From: Pseudomonas viridiflava | GTDB lineage: Bacteria; Pseudomonadota; Gammaproteobacteria; Pseudomonadales; Pseudomonadaceae | Assembly (NCBI RefSeq): GCF_900580675.1 | Contig: NZ_UTBG01000166.1 | Coordinates: 1-59,016 of the forward strand | DNA length: 59,016 nucleotides | Direction: 5' to 3' | Notes under the pieces: generated by a model | Seen by the model: the letters and a program-made list of their open reading frames with translations, nothing else | Database searches by the model: none | What the model was told of the DNA's origin: nothing | Part shown: piece by piece, positions 8,825 to 20,044 of the stretch | Numbering within the stretch: position 1 is the stretch's first letter | Layout: every line of letters begins with the position of its first letter | Translations under genes and position numbers: made by a program

Positions 8825-11374
8825 TTATGCCTGAACTGAATCATCGACGCTGATCATGCTGCGGATTTTCGTGGCCAGCACGTCGATGGAAAACGGCTTG
8901 GCCACCATGTCCATGCCTTCCTCCAGGAAACCCTGGCGCTCGGCGGCTTTCTCCGCGTAACCGGTCATGAACAACACCTTGAGGCCAGGGCGGTGCTGGC
9001 GGGCGATTTCCGCCAGTTGCCGGCCATTCATGCCGGGCAGGCCGACGTCGGTGACCAGCAAGTCCACGCGCAGGTCCGATTCCAGCAGCGGCAACGCCGT
9101 GCGTGCATCGGCGGCCTGATGCGCGGTGTAGCCCAACTCATCCAGTACATTCACCACCAGCATGCGCACCGCCGGGTCGTCCTCGACCACCACCACCGCT
9201 TCGCCGGCCAACGCCAGCGGGGCTTCGCTCGAATGCGTCGGCAGGCTGCTTTCCAGCGCCGTGCCATGCAGGCGCGGCAGGTACAGGCGCACGCAGGTGC
9301 CCTGGCCGGGTTCGCTCTGAATCGTCACATGGCCGCCGGACTGCTGGGCGAACCCATAGATCATCGACAGCCCCAGCCCGGTGCCCTGGCCGATGGGTTT
9401 GGTGGTGAAGAACGGATCGAACGCCTTGGCCAGAATCTTCGGGGCCATGCCGCTGCCGTTGTCGCTCACGCCGAGCATCACGTAGTCGCCGGCCCTGACC
9501 GGTTCGAGGGTGGTGATGTCGGTGCCGTCGAGGTAGCTGTTGGCGGTTTCGATCAGCAGTTCGCCGCCGTCGGGCATGGCGTCGCGCGCGTTGATCACCA
9601 GGTTGAGCAGGGCATTTTCCAACTGGCTGGCGTCGGTGTTCACCGCCCAGATATCCTGGCCCAGCTGCACCTTGAGCTCGATGTGCGCGCCCTTGGTGCG
9701 CCGGAACAGGTCCTCGAGTGATGCCACCAGCTGGTTCGGGTCCAGCGGGCGGCGGTCCAGCGACTGGCGCCGCGAGAATGCCAGCAGGCGGTGGGTAAGG
9801 GCGGCCGCGCGGTGCGCCGAGGACACGGCGGCATCGGTGAAGCGGCCAATTTCTTCGCTGCGCCCGGCGGCGATATAGCGCTGCATCAGGTCGAGGCTGC
9901 CGATGATCCCGGTAAGCATATTGTTGAAGTCGTGGGCGATACCACCGGTGAGCTGGCCGACCGCTTCCATTTTCTGCGCATGGCGCAAGGCGTCTTCGGC
10001 GCGCTCGCGCTCGTACATTTCGCTCTGCAGGCGCTGGTTGGCTTCGGCCAGCGCCTGGGTGCGCTGGGCCACGCGTTCTTCGAGGTTCTCGTTGAGGTGG
10101 CGCAGGGCTTCTTCGGTGAGTTTGCGTTCGGTCTCGTCGATCACAAAGATGTAGAAACCGTTCACCGAACCGTCATTGCTGAAGCGCGGCAGGTACTTCA
10201 TCAATGCGTGGCGCGCGCGCCCGTCGCGGTGCGGGGTGATGGTCATGAAACTGCAGGCCTTGCCCTTGAGCGCGGCGGCAATCTTGTCCTCGCGCCCGGC
10301 ATACACCTCGTCGCCGAGCACTTCGCGGATGGTCTTGCCGTACAGCTCCTGGGGCGTCATGCCATACCATTCCAGGTACGCGCTGTTGTTCAGGCGAAAA
10401 CGCTGCTCATGGTCGACGTAGCCGATCAGCACCGGCATGGCGTTGATGATCAGTTGCAGCTCGGTCTGGCTTTGGCGCAGGGCCTGCTCGGTGTTCTTGC
10501 GCTCGGTCAGGTCCAGCGCGGCGCCGAGGAAGCGTGCCGGGCGGCCCTGGGCATCCTTGTAGCAACGACCACGGGCAAAGACCCAGCGCACCTCGCCGTC
10601 CGGTTGCTGCAGGCGGTATTCCTCGGCGTACTCGGTGCCGTAGGTGATGCAATGCTTGATGCTGCGCGCCACCGTGCCGCGGTCTTCGGGGTGCACGCCT
10701 TGCAGGTAGTCGCTGATGGGCAAGAGGCTGGCGTCATTCGGGTCGACGCCGTGCAGGTAGGCGAAGTGCGCATCGGCGATAAAGCGGTCTTCGCCGATAT
10801 CCCAGTCCCAGGTGCCGACCGCGTCGGTGGCGGCCAGGGCCAACTGCAGGCGTTGTTCGGTGCTGTGCTGGGCCTTGAGGCTGTCTTCGGAGCGCTGTTG
10901 CAGTTCGAGGGTTTTGCTGCGGCGTTCATTGGTTTCGATGGCAGTGACCAGAATACCGGCCACTGAGCCGCTTTCATCGCGGATCGGGCTGTAGGTCAGG
11001 TCCAGCCAGATATCGGTGTCGCGGATATCGCGTTGCAGCACAAAGCGCTGCTCGCTGAAGGTGCGCACCTGGCCGGTGAGGACCGCATCGTAGATCGGCG
11101 CGGTAAAGCTCTCCAGCTCTGGCCAGGTGACATGCGCCGGCTGGCCCAGCGCGCCGGGATGCTTGTTGCCGGCGAGGCGCGCGAAGCCATCGTTGTAGAG
11201 CTGGGTGAGCTGGCTGCCCCACAGCAGCAGCATCGGCATCGGCGAATTGACCACGATATCCACGGCCGTGCGCAGGCTTTGCGGCCAGTCATTGGCCTCA
11301 CCGAGGGGGCTTTGCGCCCAGTCCAGCTGTGCAATCAATGCAGCAGCTTCGCTACCGGTGGATGTTCCTTTCAT
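8825..11374 (-). CDS. cytosolic hybrid sensor histidine kinase (PAS-PAS-PAS-HisKA-HATPase-REC)
   Basis: An 849-residue protein without membrane segments. Three PAS-like modules occupy roughly residues 35-150, 175-295 and 300-420, followed by a coiled coil and a HisKA domain with phospho-His480 in [11 protein letters not shown]. The ATPase domain shows the N-box [15 protein letters not shown] and the glycine boxes VSDNGSGM and [10 protein letters not shown] receiver domain closes the protein, with Asp776 in [10 protein letters not shown] as the phospho-acceptor. The ATG is preferred over a TTG twelve codons upstream. No output regulator lies nearby, so the receiver may pass phosphate on to an HPt protein encoded elsewhere. 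The signal is unknown. Confidence 0.88.
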   Translation of the reverse strand: MKGTSTGSEAAALIAQLDWAQSPLGEANDWPQSLRTAVDIVVNSPMPMLLLWGSQLTQLYNDGFARLAGNKHPGALGQPAHVTWPELESFTAPIYDAVLTGQVRTFSEQRFVLQRDIRDTDIWLDLTYSPIRDESGSVAGILVTAIETNERRSKTLELQQRSEDSLKAQHSTEQRLQLALAATDAVGTWDWDIGEDRFIADAHFAYLHGVDPNDASLLPISDYLQGVHPEDRGTVARSIKHCITYGTEYAEEYRLQQPDGEVRWVFARGRCYKDAQGRPARFLGAALDLTERKNTEQALRQSQTELQLIINAMPVLIGYVDHEQRFRLNNSAYLEWYGMTPQELYGKTIREVLGDEVYAGREDKIAAALKGKACSFMTITPHRDGRARHALMKYLPRFSNDGSVNGFYIFVIDETERKLTEEALRHLNENLEERVAQRTQALAEANQRLQSEMYERERAEDALRHAQKMEAVGQLTGGIAHDFNNMLTGIIGSLDLMQRYIAAGRSEEIGRFTDAAVSSAHRAAALTHRLLAFSRRQSLDRRPLDPNQLVASLEDLFRRTKGAHIELKVQLGQDIWAVNTDASQLENALLNLVINARDAMPDGGELLIETANSYLDGTDITTLEPVRAGDYVMLGVSDNGSGMAPKILAKAFDPFFTTKPIGQGTGLGLSMIYGFAQQSGGHVTIQSEPGQGTCVRLYLPRLHGTALESSLPTHSSEAPLALAGEAVVVVEDDPAVRMLVVNVLDELGYTAHQAADARTALPLLESDLRVDLLVTDVGLPGMNGRQLAEIARQHRPGLKVLFMTGYAEKAAERQGFLEEGMDMVAKPFSIDVLATKIRSMISVDDSVQA

Positions 11375-11516
11375 GAAAAAGCCCTGAGCATGACGCTTTG
11401 AAAATGACAAAAACAGATTATCCCGCGAGTCGGGAACGGCTGACTACCCCTCGAAAAATAGCATGCATTGGGTTTTTTTCTTCAAATCAGTCCCTCAGCG
11501 CTGAAACCTTTCATCT

Positions 11517-13469
<1,953 letters not shown>

Positions 13470-13516
13470 GTGCACGTCTCTTGTTCTTGTATGAAATCTG
13501 TTAGGCAAAGCAGCCC

Positions 13517-13545
13517 AAATGGGAGAGCAAGTTTCCTCCCACATT
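13517..13545 (-). repeat. degenerate single REP unit
   Basis: On the minus strand it reads TGTGGGAGGAAACTTGCTCT, a diverged REP head whose short arms can still fold (GGGAG / CTCCC). It sits between the dehydrogenase and acetoacetyl-CoA synthetase genes of one operon and may reduce readthrough into the synthetase gene. Confidence 0.6.
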
Positions 13546-13575
13546 TTGGATCTCCAGTGCATGAGCGATCAGGCC

Positions 13576-14349
13576 TTATTGCGCCAGCCAGCCGCCGTCG
13601 ATATTCCACGCCGCACCCCGTACCTGGGCGCCGGCTTCGCTGCATAAGAACAACACCAACTCGCCCAGCTGTGGCGGAGTCACGAACGCCAGTGACGGCT
13701 GCTTTTCGGCCAGCAAATCATGCTGCGCCTGCTGCGGGGCCACGCCCGTCGCGATTCGGTCATCAATCTGCTTCTGCACCAGCGGCGTCAGCACCCAGCC
13801 CGGGCAAATCGCGTTGCAGGTCACGTTGCTGGTGGCCGTCTCCAGGCCCACTACCTTGGTCAGGCCGATCACACCGTGCTTGGCTGCCACGTACGCGGCC
13901 TTGCCCACCGACCCGACCTGGCCGTGTACCGAGGCGATATTGACGATGCGCCCCCACCCCTTGGCCTTCATGCCCGGCAGGCTCAAGCGCGTGCTGTGAA
14001 ACACCGAGGACAGGTTGATCGCGATGATCGCGTCCCAGCGCTCGGCCGGGAAGTCTTCCACCGCTGCCACATGCTGGATGCCGGCGTTGTTGACCAGAAT
14101 GTCGACGCCGCCGAATTCGCGCTCGGCGTAGGCGAACATGTCGGCGATCTGCGCCGGGTCGCTGACGTCTGCCGGGTGATGGCCGACCTTGCCACCGAAC
14201 GCCTGCACCTGGGCAAGCACCGCGCTGGCGTCGCCGAAGCCGTTGAGGATCAGGTTGGCGCCGGCCTCTGCCAGGCTCAGCGCGATGCCCAGTCCGATGC
14301 CGCTGGTGGAGCCGGTAACCAGGGCGGTCTTGCCGTTCAATGTCGTCAT
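13576..14349 (-). CDS. bdhA: 3-hydroxybutyrate dehydrogenase (SDR family)
   Basis: A 257-residue classical short-chain dehydrogenase. The cofactor motif is TGSTSGIGLG near residue 12, NNAG at 87-90, and the catalytic set Ser140, Tyr153 and Lys157 (YVAAK). Length, the GIQHVAAVEDFP segment and the C-terminal GAAWNIDGGWLAQ match (R)-3-hydroxybutyrate dehydrogenases. It oxidises 3-hydroxybutyrate to acetoacetate with NAD+. The gene starts seven bases after the permease stop and precedes acetoacetyl-CoA synthetase. Confidence 0.9.
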   Translation of the reverse strand: MTTLNGKTALVTGSTSGIGLGIALSLAEAGANLILNGFGDASAVLAQVQAFGGKVGHHPADVSDPAQIADMFAYAEREFGGVDILVNNAGIQHVAAVEDFPAERWDAIIAINLSSVFHSTRLSLPGMKAKGWGRIVNIASVHGQVGSVGKAAYVAAKHGVIGLTKVVGLETATSNVTCNAICPGWVLTPLVQKQIDDRIATGVAPQQAQHDLLAEKQPSLAFVTPPQLGELVLFLCSEAGAQVRGAAWNIDGGWLAQ

Positions 14350-14356
14350 GAAAACC

Positions 14357-15748
14357 TCACACAATGCCGGTGGCGTAGAAAGTACCGATCACCACGAACA
14401 CCGCGAGGGTCTTGATGATCGTGATGCCGAAAATGTCCTTGTAGGCTTCGCGATGGGTCAGCCCGGTGACCGCCAGCAGCGTGATCACCGCGCCGTTGTG
14501 CGGCAAAGTGTCCATGCCGCCGCTGGCCATGGCCGCGACCCGGTGCAGCACTTCAAGGGGGATATTGGCCGCATGGGCCGCCGAAATAAAGCTCTCCGAC
14601 ATTGCCGCCAGGGCGATGCTCATGCCGCCCGAGGCAGAACCGGTGATACCGGCCAGCAGGGTCACAGTGATAGCTTCATTGACCAGTGGGTTGGGGATGC
14701 CCTTGAGCCAGTCCGCCAGCACCAGGAAACCCGGCAGCGAGGCGATCACCGCGCCAAAGCCGTACTCCGATGCGGTGTTCATCGCCGCCAGCAGCGCACC
14801 GCTGACCGCACTTTTACTGCCCTCGGCGAGCTTGCTTTTGATCGCAGACCAGCCGAACGCCAGCACCATGACGATGCCCACCAGCAGCGCGGCCTGCACC
14901 GCCCAGATCGCGGTGAGCTTGGCGATTTCGGTGGTCACCGGCGTGCTCATGCCCGGCAGGCTGAGGCTGTGCGTCTTGCCGTACCACTGCGGGATCCAGT
15001 GGGTGAACAGCAGGTTCATCACGCCCACCAGAATCAAGGGTGACAGGGCTATCCACGGATTCGGCAGGGTCAGGTTCTCGGCGGTTTCCGGCTCGTTACG
15101 CAGCTCGGTGCCATAGCCTTCACCGGCACGCTGGGCCTTGTTGCGTTGGCGCGCCAGGTAGAGCATGCCGGTGCAAAACACAAAGATCGTGCCGATCAAC
15201 CCCAGCCACGGCGCAGCCCAGGCGGTGGTATTGAAGAAGGTGCTGGGGATGATGTTCTGGATCTGCGGCGTGCCGGGCAGGGCATCCATGGTGAACGAGA
15301 ACGCGCCGAGGGCGATGGTCGCGGGGATCAGGCGCTTGGGGATATTGCTCTGGCGGAACATCTCCGCCGCAAACGGATACACCGCAAACACCACCACAAA
15401 CAGCGACACGCCGCCATAGGTGAGCAGGGCGCAGACCAGCACGATCACCAGCATTGCCTGGCGAGTGCCGAGCAAACGGATCGCGGCGGCCACAATCGAA
15501 CGGGAAAAGCCCGACAGCTCAATCAGCTTGCCGAACACCGCGCCAAGCAGGAACACCGGGAAATAAAGTTTGATGAAACCGACCATTTTCTCCATGAACA
15601 CCCCGGTAAACGCAGGCGCCACGGCAGACGGGTCGGTGAGCAGCACAGCGCCGAGCGCCGCAATGGGGGCAAACAGGATAACGCTATAGCCACGGTAGGC
15701 AGCCAGCATCAGCAACGCGAGCGCTGCCAGGGCAATGATCACACTCAT
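14357..15748 (-). CDS. GntP family permease, probable 3-hydroxybutyrate transporter
   Basis: A 463-residue polytopic membrane protein with about 12 hydrophobic segments and the GntP-family features VFGKLIELSGFSRSI and SGSASGGMSIAL. The family contains gluconate and other hydroxy-acid/proton symporters. Here it is the first gene of an operon with 3-hydroxybutyrate dehydrogenase and acetoacetyl-CoA synthetase, so 3-hydroxybutyrate is the likely substrate, as for the homologous P. aeruginosa PA2004 locus. GGAG precedes the ATG. A -24/-12 promoter and an AANAANAA catabolite-repression motif lie in front (listed separately). Confidence 0.87.
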   Translation of the reverse strand: MSVIIALAALALLMLAAYRGYSVILFAPIAALGAVLLTDPSAVAPAFTGVFMEKMVGFIKLYFPVFLLGAVFGKLIELSGFSRSIVAAAIRLLGTRQAMLVIVLVCALLTYGGVSLFVVVFAVYPFAAEMFRQSNIPKRLIPATIALGAFSFTMDALPGTPQIQNIIPSTFFNTTAWAAPWLGLIGTIFVFCTGMLYLARQRNKAQRAGEGYGTELRNEPETAENLTLPNPWIALSPLILVGVMNLLFTHWIPQWYGKTHSLSLPGMSTPVTTEIAKLTAIWAVQAALLVGIVMVLAFGWSAIKSKLAEGSKSAVSGALLAAMNTASEYGFGAVIASLPGFLVLADWLKGIPNPLVNEAITVTLLAGITGSASGGMSIALAAMSESFISAAHAANIPLEVLHRVAAMASGGMDTLPHNGAVITLLAVTGLTHREAYKDIFGITIIKTLAVFVVIGTFYATGIV

Positions 15749-15765
15749 GGTGTGTCTCCATCGGA

Positions 15766-15773
15766 TTGTTATT
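15766..15773 (-). promoter_or_regulatory. candidate Hfq/Crc binding motif (AATAACAA) in the permease leader
   Basis: On the minus strand AATAACAA matches the AANAANAA motif bound by Hfq with Crc in pseudomonads. It lies 18-25 bases before the permease ATG, just upstream of the Shine-Dalgarno, where binding would block translation under catabolite repression. Confidence 0.5.
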
Positions 15774-15805
15774 TTTGTGGGGTGTTGCTGTAGGAGGGGG
15801 CTATA

Positions 15806-15820
15806 GCGAGATGTGTGCCA
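15806..15820 (-). promoter_or_regulatory. sigma-54 (-24/-12) promoter of the 3-hydroxybutyrate operon
   Basis: The minus strand reads TGGCACACATCTCGC, matching TGGCACG-N4-TTGC at 9 of 11 fixed positions with GG and GC correctly spaced. The expected start of transcription is near 15795, about 47 bases before the permease ATG. A sigma-54 activator gene lies directly upstream. Confidence 0.72.
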
Positions 15821-15883
15821 GTTATTTAACTATATGAAATATAAGGATATTAGTTGGTTTTTTAGACAGCGAAATCGAATTTA

Positions 15884-15897
15884 TCTCATTTTAGAGA
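15884..15897. promoter_or_regulatory. candidate activator-binding dyad, proximal
   Basis: TCTCATTTTAGAGA has arms TCTC and GAGA around six bases and continues with CT on the right, giving half of the AGTCTC-N6-GAGACT pattern seen in full about 120 bases further upstream. It lies 64 bases upstream of the -24 element of the 3-hydroxybutyrate promoter. Confidence 0.5.
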
Positions 15898-15912
15898 CTA
15901 GCTCGTAACAAA

Positions 15913-16001
15913 TGTGGGAGGGGGCTTGCTCCCGATAGCAGTGGGTCAGCCTATGCATAGGCTGACTGACCCACCACCATCGGGAGCAAGCCCCTCCCAC
16001 A
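15913..16001. repeat. REPIN inside the 3-hydroxybutyrate control region
   Basis: Two inverted REP units (TGTGGGAGGGGGCTTGCTCC and its complement) enclose a perfect internal palindrome, GTCAGCCTATG / CATAGGCTGAC. The element lies exactly between the two dyads thought to bind the activator. Confidence 0.88.
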
Positions 16002-16006
16002 CTTGA

Positions 16007-16024
16007 AGTCTCTATATTGAGACT
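16007..16024. promoter_or_regulatory. candidate activator-binding dyad, distal (perfect)
   Basis: AGTCTCTATATTGAGACT is a perfect 6-bp-arm dyad with a six-base spacer. It begins 18 bases beyond the stop codon of the activator gene and lies about 190 bases upstream of the -24/-12 promoter, a normal distance for a sigma-54 enhancer. Confidence 0.6.
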
Positions 16025-16042
16025 ATTGTTTCTGATTAGAGA

Positions 16043-17434
16043 TCACGCGATGCCCAGCGCGACCATTTTCTTGTACAGGGTCGAACGTCCCAGCCCCAGC
16101 CGCTTGGCAGCCTCGACCACATTCCCGTCACACGCCTCAAGCGCCGCCGCAATCACCTGCCGATCAAACCGCTCCCGCGCCGCACTGAAGGTTTCGCCGT
16201 CTACCGTTGTGACCGCGCCGCGCTCAACCGGGCTGAAGGTGCCGATGGCGGCGCGAATTTCCTGGGCATCCAACACCAGGTCATCACTCAAGAGCGCCGC
16301 GCGTTCCAGGACATTGCGCAGCTCGCGGATATTTCCCGGCCACGCATGTTGGGCCAACAACGCCAGGGCCTCAGCGTCCAGTTCATGCTGGCTGCGCAGC
16401 TCCTCAAGAATCGCCTCGCTCAGCGCCGGAATATCACCCAGCCGCTCCCGCAACGGCGGCACCTGGATGGGCAACACATTCAGCCGGTAATACAGGTCCG
16501 CCCGAAACTCGCCGCGCTTGATCGCCGCTTCCAGATCCATGGACGTGGCGGCAATCACCCGCACATCGCTGTGCAGCATCTCGTTGGAACCTACCGGCTC
16601 GAATTCCTTTTCCTGCAATACCCGCAGCAGTTTGCTCTGCAGCGGCAGCGGCATATCGCCAATTTCATCGAGAAACAGCGTGCCGCCCTGTGCGATCTGA
16701 AATTTGCCGGGGCGGCCCTTGCGGTCGGCGCCGGTAAAGGCGCCTGGCGCAGTGCCGAAGAACTCGGCTTCCAGCAGGTCATGGGGAATTGCGGCACTGT
16801 TGATGCTCACAAACGCCTTGTGCGCACGGGGTGAGGCGCCGTGAATGGCCTGGGCCAGCAACTCCTTGCCGGTGCCGGTCTCGCCCAGCAGCAGCACCGG
16901 CGATTCGGCACTCGCACTGCGCCGGGCACGGCGTTTGACTTCCAGGCTGGCCGCGCTGGTGCCGATAAAGTGCGCGAAGGTGTACTTGCTCTGGCGTTTA
17001 CGCAGCAGGGAGCGGGTGGAGGCCAACTCCTGCTGCATGCTCAGGTACCGCTCGATCAGCGGCGACAAATTGCGCAGCTCATCGAACAGCGCAAAGCCAA
17101 TCGCCCCGATCACCGCACCGGCATCGTCGTGGATCGGCAGGCGCATCACCACCAACGGGCCTTTGGGCGTGTCCTGGATATCCAGCAGAATCGGCTGATC
17201 GTTGCGTACGACCTGGCGCAACAGGCTGTTGGAAATCACCTGTTCACAGGGCTGGCCGATCGCTTCATTCGCGCTGTTCAGGCCGAAGCGCTTGGCGTAG
17301 CGCTCGTTCATCCAGACGATATTCGCGTCGCGGTCGACGATCACCGTGCCTTCGCTGGACTGCTCGATAATTTCGAACAGCGACTGGATAGCCAGGCCGC
17401 GAACCTGCGGGTAATCCGTGAGGCGGGTGCTCAT
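16043..17434 (-). CDS. sigma-54 dependent activator, HbcR (PA2005) type
   Basis: A 463-residue enhancer-binding protein: an N-terminal PAS-like sensory domain (residues about 15-120, ESSEGTVIVDRDANIVWMN-like), an AAA+ domain with Walker A GETGTGKE (184-191), the sigma-54 contact loop GAFTGA (231-236) and Walker B LFLDEIGD, and a Fis-type helix-turn-helix at the C-terminus (VVEAAKRLGLGRSTLYKK). The protein should activate the adjacent permease-dehydrogenase-synthetase operon. This matches P. aeruginosa, where PA2005 with RpoN controls 3-hydroxybutyrate use. Its ATG overlaps the stop of yejF (ATGA), so it may be co-transcribed and co-translated with the yej importer. Confidence 0.88.
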   Translation of the reverse strand: MSTRLTDYPQVRGLAIQSLFEIIEQSSEGTVIVDRDANIVWMNERYAKRFGLNSANEAIGQPCEQVISNSLLRQVVRNDQPILLDIQDTPKGPLVVMRLPIHDDAGAVIGAIGFALFDELRNLSPLIERYLSMQQELASTRSLLRKRQSKYTFAHFIGTSAASLEVKRRARRSASAESPVLLLGETGTGKELLAQAIHGASPRAHKAFVSINSAAIPHDLLEAEFFGTAPGAFTGADRKGRPGKFQIAQGGTLFLDEIGDMPLPLQSKLLRVLQEKEFEPVGSNEMLHSDVRVIAATSMDLEAAIKRGEFRADLYYRLNVLPIQVPPLRERLGDIPALSEAILEELRSQHELDAEALALLAQHAWPGNIRELRNVLERAALLSDDLVLDAQEIRAAIGTFSPVERGAVTTVDGETFSAARERFDRQVIAAALEACDGNVVEAAKRLGLGRSTLYKKMVALGIA

Positions 17435-19011
17435 GCCGAGAGCCCGTTGGCCGCCGCCAGCAGCTCTTTGGTATACGCATGTTGCGGCGATTCGAACACG
17501 TCATGGCTGGCGCCGCGCTCCACCACCTTGCCGTCCTTGATCACGATCATGTCGTGGGCCATGGCGCGCACCACGGCCAGGTCATGGCTGATGAACAAGT
17601 AGGTCAGGCTGTATCGTTCCTGCAGCTCGCGCAGCAGCGCAACCACTTGCTTTTGCACCGTGCGGTCGAGGGCAGAGGTGGGTTCGTCGAGCAGCATCAG
17701 CGCCGGTTTGAGCACCAGGGCACGGGCGATGGCAATGCGCTGGCGCTGGCCACCGGAAAACTCATGCGGGTAACGATGCCGGCTGGCCGGGTCCAGGCCC
17801 ACGTCCTTGAGCACCTGGATCACTTGCGCGTCGCGCTCGGCCAGGCTGCACGGCGCGTGCACTTCCAGGCCTTCGCTGATGATCTGTTCCACGGTCATGC
17901 GCGGGCTGAGGCTGCCGTAAGGGTCCTGGAACACCACCTGCATCTGCTTGCGCCACGGGCGCATTTGCTGATTGTTCAGTGGGTCCAGCGCCTCACCCTG
18001 AAAGCGGATACTGCCGCTGGAATCGAGCAGGCGCAGGATCGCCTGACCCAGCGTGGACTTGCCCGAGCCGGACTCGCCGACAATCCCCAGGGTCTTGCCG
18101 CGCTGCACACTGAGGCTGATGCCGTCCACCGCGCGCAGGTAGGTCTTGCGCCGAAACAGCCCTGTGGCGAGGGGAAATTGCACGGTCAGGTCGTCGACCT
18201 GCAACACCGTCTCGCGCTCATCGCTGCACAGCGCAGCACCGGCCGGCTCCGCGTCCAGCAACAGGCGGCTGTACGGGTGCTGTGGCGCGGTGAACAGGGT
18301 CTGGCAGTCGGCCTGCTCGACAATCTCCCCGGCACGCATCACGCACACGCGCTGGGCAATGCTGCGCACCAGGTTGAGGTCGTGGCTGATCAGCAGCAGC
18401 GACATGCCCAGGCGCTGTTGCAAGGACTTGAGCAGCAGCAGGATCTTGCGCTGCACGGTGACGTCGAGCGCGGTGGTGGGTTCGTCGGCAATCAGCAGTT
18501 CCGGCTCGCAGGCCAGGGCCATGGCGATCATCACGCGTTGGCGCTGGCCGCCGGACAGTTGATGCGGGTAGGCCTTGAGGCGTTCGTGGGGTTTCTGAAT
18601 GCCCACCAGTTCGAGCAATTCGAGAATCCGCGCCTGCGCCGCCTTGCCGCCCAGGCCCTTGTGCAGCAGCAGGGTTTCGCCGATCTGCTTTTCAATGCTG
18701 TGCAGCGGGTTGAGCGAGGTCATCGGCTCCTGGAAGATCATCGCGATACGGTTGCCGCGCAGTTTTTGCAGGGTGGCCGCTGACGCGCCGATCAATTCCT
18801 GGCCTCGATACGTGATGGAACCGCTGGTTTGGGTGCCGGCTTCCGGCAGCAATTGCAAAATGGAGTGGGCCGTCACCGACTTGCCCGAGCCCGACTCGCC
18901 TACCAGCGCCAGGCATTCGCCGGGGCGAACGTCCAGGCACAGTTTGCTCACCACGGTCTGGCCGCTGAAGGCGACGCTGAGGTCGCGGATCTCGATCAAG
19001 TTGTCGCTCAT
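17431..19011 (-). CDS. yejF: ABC transporter ATPase with two nucleotide-binding domains (YejF)
   Basis: 526 residues carrying two complete ABC cassettes. The first has Walker A GESGSGKS (38-45) and signature LSGGQRQR; the second has GESGSGKST, signature FSGGQRQR and Walker [13 protein letters not shown]. The fused dipeptide/oligopeptide ATPase layout and the order A-B-E-F identify YejF. It powers the YejB-YejE channel from the cytoplasm. The known substrates of Yej systems are oligopeptides, including peptide-nucleotide antibiotics such as microcin C. It overlaps the downstream sigma-54 activator gene by four bases. Confidence 0.9.
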   Translation of the reverse strand: MSDNLIEIRDLSVAFSGQTVVSKLCLDVRPGECLALVGESGSGKSVTAHSILQLLPEAGTQTSGSITYRGQELIGASAATLQKLRGNRIAMIFQEPMTSLNPLHSIEKQIGETLLLHKGLGGKAAQARILELLELVGIQKPHERLKAYPHQLSGGQRQRVMIAMALACEPELLIADEPTTALDVTVQRKILLLLKSLQQRLGMSLLLISHDLNLVRSIAQRVCVMRAGEIVEQADCQTLFTAPQHPYSRLLLDAEPAGAALCSDERETVLQVDDLTVQFPLATGLFRRKTYLRAVDGISLSVQRGKTLGIVGESGSGKSTLGQAILRLLDSSGSIRFQGEALDPLNNQQMRPWRKQMQVVFQDPYGSLSPRMTVEQIISEGLEVHAPCSLAERDAQVIQVLKDVGLDPASRHRYPHEFSGGQRQRIAIARALVLKPALMLLDEPTSALDRTVQKQVVALLRELQERYSLTYLFISHDLAVVRAMAHDMIVIKDGKVVERGASHDVFESPQHAYTKELLAAANGLSA

Positions 19012-19021
19012 AGGGATTCAC

Positions 19022-20044
19022 TCATGACCGGGGGTCGAAGGCATCACGCAACGCCTCGCCAATAAATACCAGCAGCGACAGGATCAGCGCCAGGGTAAAA
19101 AACGCCGTCAGGCCCAGCCACGGCGCTTGCAGGTTCTGTTTGCCCTGGCCAATCAACTCGCCCAGCGACGCACTGCCGGCCGGCATGCCGAAACCGAGGA
19201 AATCCAGGGCGCTCAAGGTCGAAATCGCGCCGGTCAAGATAAATGGCAGGTAGCTCAGCGTGGCGGTCATGGCGTTGGGCAGGATGTGCCGGCGAATGAT
19301 CTTGCCGTCATTCAGGCCCAGGGCCCGCGCGGCTTTCACATATTCCAGATTGCGCCCGCGCAGGAACTCGGCGCGCACCACGTCCACCAGGGCCAGCCAG
19401 GAAAACAGCGCCATGATCCCCAGCAGCCACCAGAAATTCGGCTCGACAAACCCCGACAGGATGATCAGCAGGTACAGCACCGGCAGCCCGGACCATACCT
19501 CCAGCACGCGCTGGCCGATCAAGTCGACCCAGCCGCCGTAGTAGCCCTGCAACGCACCGGCCGCAATGCCGATGGCGGCGCTGATCGCGGTCAGCGCCAA
19601 GGCAAACAGAATCGATACCCGCGCACCAAAAATTACCCGCGCCAACACATCGCGCGACTGATCATCGGTGCCCAACCAGTTCACCGACGAGGGCGGGCTG
19701 GGGGCAGGGCGGGTCAATTCGTAGTTGGGTGTGTCGTCACTGAACGGGATCGGCGGGAACAGCATCCAGCCGCCGTCCTGCTTGATCAGCTTTTGCACGT
19801 AGTCACTGCGATAGTCGGCCTGGAACGGCAGTTGCCCGCCGAACTGTTGCTCGGTGTAACGCTTGAACACCGGGAAATACAGCTCGTTTTTAAAGCTCAG
19901 GACCAGGGGCTTATCGTTGGCGATCAGCTCACCGCCCAGGGTCAGGATAAACAGGCCGATAAACAGCCACAGCGACCACCAGCCGCGACGGTTCTTTTTA
20001 AAGCGTTCGAAGCGCCGACGGGCCACCGGAGACAAATTAAGCAT
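19022..20044 (-). CDS. yejE: oligopeptide ABC transporter permease YejE
   Basis: A 340-residue DppC/OppC-family permease. It has the N-terminal cytoplasmic stretch (RRRFERFKKNRRGWWSLWL), a first membrane segment, a long periplasmic loop typical of YejE containing LYFPVFKRYTEQQFGGQLPF, and a core with five further membrane segments. The EAA motif reads EYVKAARALGLNDGKIIRRH. Its ATG shares one base with the yejB stop (TGATG), giving coupled translation. It pairs with YejB to form the pore. Confidence 0.9.
   Translation of the reverse strand: MLNLSPVARRRFERFKKNRRGWWSLWLFIGLFILTLGGELIANDKPLVLSFKNELYFPVFKRYTEQQFGGQLPFQADYRSDYVQKLIKQDGGWMLFPPIPFSDDTPNYELTRPAPSPPSSVNWLGTDDQSRDVLARVIFGARVSILFALALTAISAAIGIAAGALQGYYGGWVDLIGQRVLEVWSGLPVLYLLIILSGFVEPNFWWLLGIMALFSWLALVDVVRAEFLRGRNLEYVKAARALGLNDGKIIRRHILPNAMTATLSYLPFILTGAISTLSALDFLGFGMPAGSASLGELIGQGKQNLQAPWLGLTAFFTLALILSLLVFIGEALRDAFDPRS

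Noticed and set aside
11375..11410. TTG start twelve codons upstream for the hybrid histidine kinase
   Set aside because: No ribosome binding site; the downstream ATG is better placed and the extra residues show no conserved feature.
16031..16042. Third activator dyad (TCTGATTAGAGA) at the end of the activator gene
   Set aside because: Only three-base arms match; too weak to separate from chance.
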